NCBI GenBank assembly: GCA_965201045.1
Contig: OZ241746.1
Location: 2,480,001 to 2,544,000 of the forward strand
DNA: 64,000 nt
DNA from: JAPORK01 sp026710285
GTDB taxonomy: Bacteria; Pseudomonadota; Gammaproteobacteria; Pseudomonadales; Endozoicomonadaceae
Direction of reading: 5' to 3'
The notes beneath the pieces are model-generated. The model was not told the origin of the DNA. It did no database searches and saw nothing but the letters and a program-made list of their open reading frames with translations. The translations under genes were made by a program, and so were the position numbers. Positions 56,991 to 64,000 of the stretch are shown piece by piece (the first letter of the stretch is position 1; every line of letters begins with the position of its first letter).

Positions 56991-59900
56991 TCAATCTGAT
57001 AAAGTTTTGACAGCTGATACATTAAAAAAACCTATAACGGGATCGGGGTCTGCTAAACTCTTTTCATTGAATAAAGATTTAACGTCTTCTACCAGGGATA
57101 CCTCAAAAGTATGCGGATTAATACCGTTATAGACCACACTCCAGCTCTTATGTAGAGAATCATAGTTAAAATAAACCTTCATTCTGCCTACAAAAGCTAA
57201 ACCACTTCCATGTTGCTCTATCTCCTCAAAATTCTCTAAAGAAGACATTTTTACATCTTTCATCAGGCTATAAAATAACCTGTCAGCTACAGTAAGCATT
57301 TCTCTGTACCCAACCTCTTCTCGCCCAATACATTCAGACACTGTCAGGTATTCGGCCAACTCATTTACATTGATTGCTCTTTTCGTTTCCAATGCAGATG
57401 ACATAATCGCAAACAATGAATTTTCCATTGAATGTGGTAAGTTATAGTTTCTGCTCAGACATGACATCCAGTCTGAAAGTTGAAACTGATCCCGAACATT
57501 TAACACGGCCTGTTGATTTTCATCCTCAGTAATTTCAGGTATTAATTGTCTTAATCTTTGAAGTCGTGCAAGTGCTTCAACAGAAGCCTCAGCAGAAGCC
57601 TCAGCAGAAGCCTCGGCAGAAGCAGCAAGAGTAGAGCCAATAGCTGAAGCAATACCAAAACCCAAAGTGGCTATGGTTACTGTCATATCTATAACACCCG
57701 CAATGTCACTGGCAATATTTAAACCTTTATTTGGAGGTACAGCTGCTGCTGTAATCATTACACCACCAGCTGCCGCCGATATACTTGTAACACCGACAAT
57801 AGTTTCTACAGCAGCATCTCCAGCATAAAGTATTGCACCTATCGTTACAGCTGCAAGCGTTACCATAACTGCTGTTCCAATAGCATCTGCCCATCTTTTA
57901 TGTAAAGCTGCCATACCCAGAGTGCCTGCATATTGCATAATATGCATTACAGAACCCAGCCATTTAGGCATATTTCCACTGGGATCTGTATGCATAACCG
58001 GATTATTGCTTCCAAAGGCATATCCGTCACCAGCAGGATCCTCACTGACAAAATAACGCCCTTCCGGATTATAAGTCCTATGTCCTGCACCTAAGAACTG
58101 CCAGCCAGTGACCGGATCATGTTGTTCACCATCGAAACCGAATAAAGTACGTAAATACAAAGGTTGTGAAGCATCTTTATGATCATGCCACCGCATTCCA
58201 TAAGGGCTATAAACAGCACGCTGACTTATAATCCAGCCACTTTTATCGTTGTTATTTTTTGTTAGAATACCGACAATATCTTGCTTGTAGTTTTGCTCAT
58301 AATATTCATGAATTATGCCATCAATTGCTTTAGCTACCCCCAAAAGATTTACAATATGTTTGTTCTGTTCTGAATCATTAATTTGCTCACCAGTAAGATG
58401 TTTACCTATGTAAAACAGATAGCGTATATTGTCTGAGTCAGTCACTTGTTTAACTTCACGTTCACTACCATCATAGATATATTGGCTCTGCTTTCCATCA
58501 GATGTTATGACATGTGTTATCTGGTTAAAAGCATTATAAGTCATTTTATTGCCTTCACCATCGGTCGTCATATTGCCTGCTGTATCATAACTAAAATAAT
58601 TAATAACAGGTAGTTTATTGTTCCACCGGGTACTGATTTGCTGCAAGCGTAGTTGTGCCTGGGGATCACCATAACCATAACTGACAATTTTGCTTAATGT
58701 TTTTTGTTGTGTCGCATCAGTTAATTTTTCTTTGACTTGTGTCATCCGGTTTAAAGCATTAAATGTATAATCCTGCCGGGTAATGATAGGTGCTTTATCA
58801 AGACCTGAACCTTTGAAAGCGGTATCTCGTGGGCATAAAGGTAAACCTACTGAACCTGTACAGGTCACGGAGGTGAGATTATCCAGTGTATCATAGTGAT
58901 AGTTTAATACCGCCTGTTGATGATTGTCGGCATGATGTATGAGTGTGATAATATTACCTTCATTATCATAATGGTATTGCCATGATGAGAGTAGTTTGCC
59001 TGAAAGCATATCGGTGACATTTTTTTTCTGATTATAATTATTATACTCAATATGGCGCTCCATACCACTACCATATTTAATTACAACAACACGGGAAAAA
59101 TCATCATAGCCTGGTGCATAGAGTAACTTTTCTTTGCCGCTTTTTTCTTCATAACTGGCTGAGCTGACACGCCCAAAGTCATCATATGAGATTCTTGTTT
59201 TTTCACTGAAAGGTTTGGTTATAGCTATTACCTTTCTGTTTTTATTATAAGTCCACAATATTTTGTAATCAAAACTGTCATTACTTTTCGCCTTGTGCAT
59301 CAGACATTGTACTTTTCCATCATCACTATAAGTCGATGTTGTTGTACCTGTATTATCAATTACTTTATCTGGTCGTCCTAAAAATAGATTATAGTGTACC
59401 TGCATCAGCAATTTACCGTTAAGCCATTTGCTAACAGGAAGTCCAAGCACATTATATTTGTAGGAAATAATATTACCTGATTGTGTAGTTATTGTGTTTG
59501 GTTTACCATCAATGGTGTAGGTGTAGGCAGTACGTTTGCCATCTTCTCCTGCCTGCCATATCGGCTCTCCTGCTGCATTATACTGTGCAGAAAACAGCAG
59601 ATACTGATGATTATCTTTGACTGGTTCTATCCATTTTTTAATAATCTTTCCAGTCAAATTATAGGTGTTATATATTCTGTCACCCACGGGATCAATCATT
59701 TTACTTACAAGACCACGATCATTATAATACAGAGTGACTTTTTTTCCCTCAGGGTCTGTTGATGAAGTTTTTCTTCCATAACCATCGTAAGTAACTGTTG
59801 TTATTTTTGCTTCTGTGAATTGATTTGTTGTCGTGCAATATTGTTTGGCATAAAGTGGCAAATCTATAGATTCTGGTAATAAAATTTGCTTAACCGGTTT

Positions 59901-62447
59901 ATCTAATATATTACCCTTAGCAACAGAAATAGCCGAATGATCACCTTTTTTGTCCAGATTATAGCTAACCACACAACGATCAGGATCATCATAACGCTTA
60001 ACTATTATTTCTCCATCCGGAAGATTTTTGCGCAGAATACGTCCTGTAACGGTATAATCATAAGTCGTTTTAAGCTGTTTCGGTTGGTTTAATGAATTTT
60101 TATAATCATAGGAATAGGTTGCAGCAATTCTCCCGTTAGCATCATAAGTTGTACTATTTATTAGTTGCCATTGATTATGCTTTGCTTTTCCAAGCGAATT
60201 GATTATTTCAGAAAAATTCTTCAGTTTTCTTCCTGCACCATCAAAAATTATTTTTTGTTGCAGGTTATTGGGGTTGGTCACAATGACCTGATTAAGTTCT
60301 GGTGACACAGTATAATGATAGTATTTACTAACTGCAAAATCCGTATCCACTGCTGTGTCAATCTGTATCAGTCGTCCCTGATTATCATAATGATAACGTG
60401 TGATGTTTTGACCAGAAGCATCTGTTATTTGCAGCTTCTGATGGGTGAAAAGACTAACAGTAACCGCAGATGAGCGTTGTTCACTGTTGTCGTTTTTAAG
60501 GATGCTGTAAAAGGTTCTTGTTTCTTTGTTAGTATTGATAATGTAATGATATTCTCGGGTTAACTTATCCTGTTTTTGACCGGATTTTACTCCATTAGTT
60601 AATACTAATGTTTTTAATAAACCATAGGTAGCATAATCATCCTTATTGTGATAGTATTGCCGTGTGGTTATATTACTCTGATGACCAAACGTTGATACCT
60701 GTTTGTTTAGCACTAAAATATAACCTTGCCCGTTAATATTTGGTTCTTTCTGATAAAAATTAGAAACTGTTTTTATTGGCAATATTAAAGTGCTTGGCAC
60801 TGTGTCAGAAGGGTAATAAGTAACTGACTCTGCTAGTGTATTAAGTGACCATTCTGCAGGTTCAGCAGGACAAAAAGTATTTCCATGGACCGGGCAATAT
60901 TTTATTGTTTTACGACGTCCGTAAGCATCAGTTTTACTAATAATTCTTCCGTTATTATCATATGATTGTTGGGTAATATCAATTGCTGGATAACCTGAAC
61001 TATCTCCCCAAGTATATGTTTCTATTTTAAGTGGCAGTGTATAGGTAACCGGTAACTCTTCAAAACGGGTATGTACACAACCATCATATTGATCAGTGCG
61101 GCAAAAAAAGTTGTGTGTTTCAGCAAGAAGATGTTCTGTTTTATTATTGTACAGTTTGGTATCAATCAACAGATGGTATTTATTGTAAGTTCGAACTATT
61201 TTTGATAAACCGTTGTCTTCTGATGTTTGATAAGTATAGGCAGCAGGTGCCTCAAATAAAATATCCTTTTGTGCTCCTGGCATTACATCTAAACCTGAAT
61301 TAAAGCCGAGATAATTATGGTCATTATTGTTGGTTTGATCGTAACTGTATTGAGTAACCATTTCGGGTTGTGCTGAACCTGGATCAACTACCTGCGATGT
61401 TACTACACACAGAGCCCGCTTCTGATTACTGTAGAATAGTGGCATTTTCATTGCCAAATAGCAGTTATAATGAATGCTTTTTGTTAAACCTGTCGGATAA
61501 ATAAACTGATTTAGCAAGTGATTAACTGGAGAATAATGCATATAAATACCCTGTTTATCCTGATGCTCATCACCAGACAAGGTAATACTGTGTAATTGAT
61601 TATCATCATTGTTAATATAGATATTGACCGGTTTTCCATCACTGTTATAACTGGTTACCGTCAGACTATTGTGTTTTCGAATTAAAGTGATTTTGTGTCC
61701 TAAATCATCGCTGATCATACTCAATAAATGCGTACCGGAAATATAAGAAAATTTAACCTTTTTACCATCCTGTTGTTCCAGATGAATTTCATAACCATCA
61801 TGGTCAAGTATTTCTCGTAATCCATTAATATAGGTAATAGTAAAATGCGTTTTTTTATTCCCTGTAATTTGCATATCTCTAATTTTATGGTAGCGTGGCC
61901 ACCAGTGCCCCATATTATCTTGCTGTAAAATAAAGCTTTGTCCCTGCGATGTGGTTAACTGATTGTTAACCGGATTAAAATGAGTTAAATTCCAACTCCA
62001 GCCCTGACCCAGACCATCAGGATTTGCCATACTGTTACTGTTATAACTGACCTGTAAATTAATATTGGGTCCATGACCAAGATTGCTGATTAGACTTCCT
62101 GTTTTTACATGCGCAGTAAATGTACCTGTTCTCGGATCAATCTGTGTTCCTGCCACTTTTTGAAAATTAAAAGCATCAGACCAGGGAGAAGAGTCACTGT
62201 TTTCCATTGTTTTTAGCGAATTAACTTTATTAGTTTTTGTTGATAAATGATGAGTGTGAATTTTTTGACTTAAATTGTTGTTATTTAAAGAATATCGACC
62301 AATCTGTGTTGTCAGTTGTTTATTATTGTATGTTTTTTTAGAAACAGTAGAAAATGAAAGGCAGGTGTTCATTATAAAAAATAAGAAAATAAAAACATAA
62401 CTTTTTATTTTTGTGTTTTTATATTTACAAAAAGCATGTGATTTCAA
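56991..62447 (-). CDS. Giant YD-repeat protein, group B, copy 2
   Basis: 1818 residues, same layout as the copy at 51160: N-terminal hydrophobic signal (SYVFIFLFFIMNTCLSFS), entry motif DPRTGTFTAHVKTGSLISNL, YD repeats, core LGAGHRTYNPEGRYFVSEDP, DPSGN near 1490, hydrophobic Ala-rich segment, then a 12-bp tandem repeat encoding AEAS units, then the C-terminal domain from about 1645 (VRDQFQLSDWMSC, LFYSLMKDVKM, IEQHGSGLAFVGRMKVYFNY, SWSVV). The core is similar to, but much less identical with, the copy downstream than the group A pair is to itself. The 314-bp gap to the next gene and the 307-bp gap behind it (62448-62754) hold no other gene. Confidence 0.85.
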   Translation of the reverse strand: MKSHAFCKYKNTKIKSYVFIFLFFIMNTCLSFSTVSKKTYNNKQLTTQIGRYSLNNNNLSQKIHTHHLSTKTNKVNSLKTMENSDSSPWSDAFNFQKVAGTQIDPRTGTFTAHVKTGSLISNLGHGPNINLQVSYNSNSMANPDGLGQGWSWNLTHFNPVNNQLTTSQGQSFILQQDNMGHWWPRYHKIRDMQITGNKKTHFTITYINGLREILDHDGYEIHLEQQDGKKVKFSYISGTHLLSMISDDLGHKITLIRKHNSLTVTSYNSDGKPVNIYINNDDNQLHSITLSGDEHQDKQGIYMHYSPVNHLLNQFIYPTGLTKSIHYNCYLAMKMPLFYSNQKRALCVVTSQVVDPGSAQPEMVTQYSYDQTNNNDHNYLGFNSGLDVMPGAQKDILFEAPAAYTYQTSEDNGLSKIVRTYNKYHLLIDTKLYNNKTEHLLAETHNFFCRTDQYDGCVHTRFEELPVTYTLPLKIETYTWGDSSGYPAIDITQQSYDNNGRIISKTDAYGRRKTIKYCPVHGNTFCPAEPAEWSLNTLAESVTYYPSDTVPSTLILPIKTVSNFYQKEPNINGQGYILVLNKQVSTFGHQSNITTRQYYHNKDDYATYGLLKTLVLTNGVKSGQKQDKLTREYHYIINTNKETRTFYSILKNDNSEQRSSAVTVSLFTHQKLQITDASGQNITRYHYDNQGRLIQIDTAVDTDFAVSKYYHYTVSPELNQVIVTNPNNLQQKIIFDGAGRKLKNFSEIINSLGKAKHNQWQLINSTTYDANGRIAATYSYDYKNSLNQPKQLKTTYDYTVTGRILRKNLPDGEIIVKRYDDPDRCVVSYNLDKKGDHSAISVAKGNILDKPVKQILLPESIDLPLYAKQYCTTTNQFTEAKITTVTYDGYGRKTSSTDPEGKKVTLYYNDRGLVSKMIDPVGDRIYNTYNLTGKIIKKWIEPVKDNHQYLLFSAQYNAAGEPIWQAGEDGKRTAYTYTIDGKPNTITTQSGNIISYKYNVLGLPVSKWLNGKLLMQVHYNLFLGRPDKVIDNTGTTTSTYSDDGKVQCLMHKAKSNDSFDYKILWTYNKNRKVIAITKPFSEKTRISYDDFGRVSSASYEEKSGKEKLLYAPGYDDFSRVVVIKYGSGMERHIEYNNYNQKKNVTDMLSGKLLSSWQYHYDNEGNIITLIHHADNHQQAVLNYHYDTLDNLTSVTCTGSVGLPLCPRDTAFKGSGLDKAPIITRQDYTFNALNRMTQVKEKLTDATQQKTLSKIVSYGYGDPQAQLRLQQISTRWNNKLPVINYFSYDTAGNMTTDGEGNKMTYNAFNQITHVITSDGKQSQYIYDGSEREVKQVTDSDNIRYLFYIGKHLTGEQINDSEQNKHIVNLLGVAKAIDGIIHEYYEQNYKQDIVGILTKNNNDKSGWIISQRAVYSPYGMRWHDHKDASQPLYLRTLFGFDGEQHDPVTGWQFLGAGHRTYNPEGRYFVSEDPAGDGYAFGSNNPVMHTDPSGNMPKWLGSVMHIMQYAGTLGMAALHKRWADAIGTAVMVTLAAVTIGAILYAGDAAVETIVGVTSISAAAGGVMITAAAVPPNKGLNIASDIAGVIDMTVTIATLGFGIASAIGSTLAASAEASAEASAEASVEALARLQRLRQLIPEITEDENQQAVLNVRDQFQLSDWMSCLSRNYNLPHSMENSLFAIMSSALETKRAINVNELAEYLTVSECIGREEVGYREMLTVADRLFYSLMKDVKMSSLENFEEIEQHGSGLAFVGRMKVYFNYDSLHKSWSVVYNGINPHTFEVSLVEDVKSLFNEKSLADPDPVIGFFNVSAVKTLSD
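57581..57628 (-). repeat. 12-bp tandem repeat within the YD gene
   Basis: Four units of CAGAAGCCTCAG type (57581, 57593, 57605, 57617; the last two variant) encode repeated Ala-Glu-Ala-Ser between the hydrophobic segment and the C-terminal domain. Copy changes would alter linker length without a frameshift. Confidence 0.85.
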
Positions 62448-62754
62448 AATGTAAGTTCCTCATATAAATATTATTATGCGTAGTTAGTTTATGAGATGAA
62501 ATTTGATCGAAAGAATATAATTTTTTGTAGTTAAAGTTAAATATGTATTCTTTTGTTAAATTCAGATAGTTTTAATAGTTATTATTTTAAAAAATTTTTT
62601 ATTATTATTTTAAATGACACAATTCCGATTATAAAAAAATTAATTGACTCAATATGTTCTAATCATCAGGCAATATAAATAATTTCAGCAGCTTGTAATG
62701 ACTTCAGTATAGTGGACCATTTGCTTGCAGTTGAAATAATATCCTGTATGAAAA

Positions 62755-64000
62755 TTACTTGAAAATTATTGCATTAAATTCTGACCCCAGACCCAGGTCG
62801 TTTAACGCACTACGAATATCAGTTATGGCTGTTGTTTTAACTAGATAGGGCCACTTATTAATCACTGAAAACCATTGACCGGTTTCATCAGATCGGGAAA
62901 AAAATACTTTAACCTGATCGGTAAGAATTAAACCATTGCCACTGTTTTCTATATCATCCACAGAAGAGCTAGTAATAAAATCTAAATCTTCCGTGAGGCT
63001 GTTATACAGGTTATTTATTGTGGATGCAGGTATCCGATCAAGGAATGCAAATTGTGTTTTCTCCAAATATTCAGCCAAAGTATTCAAATTAATTAATTTT
63101 TTTAACTGCATCGCTCCGGCCATCACTGTGAATACCTGATCTCGTTCTTCAGAATCTAAACAATAAACTAAAAACCTCATAGAGTTCATGTTATTTGCAA
63201 GCTGAAATGGATCTCGCACATTGAACATCGCATGATCACATTCTTCCTCTAAAGGATCCAAGAAGGACCTCAATCTTTTAGCTTCTTCAGTGGCTATAAT
63301 GCTAGGTCTGTCTGTAACACCATTCATAATATCTGCCGTTACTGAGCCTGAAGTATCTGAAATATTTGCTGAAGCTGCCAGTGCATCATTCGTAGCAGAA
63401 TTGATGTTTGCACCCACTTGTAAACCTGGCAGCAACGTAAGACCACTGTCTACCATGCTTTCATCAGCACCAATAGTAGCATCAATATCAGTAGCACAAG
63501 CAGGCATAAGACAAAATCCGATAGTAGCTATAGCTATCGCCATCTGTATACCACCTGCAACAGCACTGGCAATACTTAAACCCTTGTTGGGAGGTACAGC
63601 AGCAGCTGTAACTACTATTCCGCCAGCGGCTGCGAATACACTTGCAACACCTACAGCGACCAGTGGTCCGGCTGCAGCAGCAAGGCTTGCACCTAGAGTT
63701 ACAGTTGCAATTGTCATCAGCAGTGCTGTCCCCACTGCATTTGCCCATCTTTTATGCAAAGCAGCCATACCGAGAGTGCCTGCATACTTCATGACATTTA
63801 GTGCAGCCCCCAACCATTTAGGTATATTTCCACTAGGATCTGTATGCATAACAGGATTATTACTACCGAAAGCATATCCATCACCAGCGGGATCTTCACT
63901 AACAAAATAACGTCCATATGGATTATAAGTTCTGTGCCCTGCACCCAGGAACTGCCAGCCGGTAACCGGATCATGTTGCTCGCCATCAAAACCCGTTAAA
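62755..64000 (-). CDS. Giant YD-repeat protein, group B, copy 3 (C-terminal part only)
   Basis: The frame is open from the window edge to the stop at 62755; the N-terminal three quarters lies outside. Visible: DPVTGWQFLGAGHRTYNP, GRYFVSEDPAGDGYAFGSNN, DPSGN, the Ala/Gly-rich hydrophobic segment (AAVPPNKGLSIASAVAGG), a linker, and the group-B C-terminal domain (VRDPFQLANNMNS, INNLYNSLTEDL, IENSGNGLILTDQVKVFFSR, WFSV). The domain is clearly homologous with, but diverged from, those of the two other copies. No gene follows within 300 bp that could be an immunity partner. Confidence 0.85.
   Translation of the reverse strand, partial: LTGFDGEQHDPVTGWQFLGAGHRTYNPYGRYFVSEDPAGDGYAFGSNNPVMHTDPSGNIPKWLGAALNVMKYAGTLGMAALHKRWANAVGTALLMTIATVTLGASLAAAAGPLVAVGVASVFAAAGGIVVTAAAVPPNKGLSIASAVAGGIQMAIAIATIGFCLMPACATDIDATIGADESMVDSGLTLLPGLQVGANINSATNDALAASANISDTSGSVTADIMNGVTDRPSIIATEEAKRLRSFLDPLEEECDHAMFNVRDPFQLANNMNSMRFLVYCLDSEERDQVFTVMAGAMQLKKLINLNTLAEYLEKTQFAFLDRIPASTINNLYNSLTEDLDFITSSSVDDIENSGNGLILTDQVKVFFSRSDETGQWFSVINKWPYLVKTTAITDIRSALNDLGLGSEFNAIIFK

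Overview
The window is AT-rich chromosomal DNA from a gammaproteobacterium, probably host-associated. The placement rests on the housekeeping blocks der-bamB-yfgM-hisS, pdxJ-acpS, dapB, hldD, aspS-yebC, deoD, ampD and ftsA-ftsZ-lpxC-secA. The LPS and outer-membrane genes (lpxC, hldD, bamB) mark a Gram-negative. I cannot name a genus. The many insertion sequences, MITEs, broken transposases and decayed duplicates suggest a genome in which selection against junk is weak, as in symbionts and intracellular bacteria.

Layout. 1-10 kb: two tandem, nearly identical giant YD-repeat (Rhs-like) genes on the + strand (the first cut by the window edge), with a decayed 5' stub of another copy between them. 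10.2-17 kb: minus-strand housekeeping genes der, bamB, yfgM, hisS, pdxJ, acpS. 17.2-20.4 kb: a graveyard of mobile-element fragments (IS50-like ends, IS256, ISAzo13-like, ISL3, ISAs1), one small secreted protein and one complete 366-bp MITE. 20.4-29.7 kb: an ElyC/SanA-like DUF218 protein, dapB, hldD, a two-gene operon of unknown function, aspS, yebC, deoD, ampD. 29.8-32.7 kb: a compact three-gene operon that I read as an ABC-three-component (ABC-3C) conflict system: PD-(D/E)xK-like nuclease, small middle component and DUF2326 coiled-coil ATPase. 32.9-43 kb: accessory DNA with IS66, IS3 and TnpB fragments, two MITEs with target duplications, a 676-residue repeat-containing secreted protein, a broken second copy of the ABC-3C front end, and a family of small cysteine-rich secreted proteins split by an ISL3 element that itself carries an IS4-superfamily element. 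43-49.8 kb: secA, lpxC, ftsZ, ftsA. 49.8-51.2 kb: no gene seen. 51.2-64 kb: three more giant YD-repeat genes, now on the minus strand.

How it fits together. At least five YD-repeat proteins flank the window. The three whose N-termini are visible begin with a secretion signal, unlike classical T6SS or Tc-type Rhs proteins. The left pair ends in a methyltransferase-like tip; the right trio ends in a different, shared, unrecognised domain. No immunity-like gene follows any of them, so they look more like secreted effectors or adhesins than interbacterial toxins. With the Ig-like repeat protein and the cysteine-rich secreted family they make the accessory DNA rich in exported proteins. All family names are from memory of sequence motifs; no search was run.
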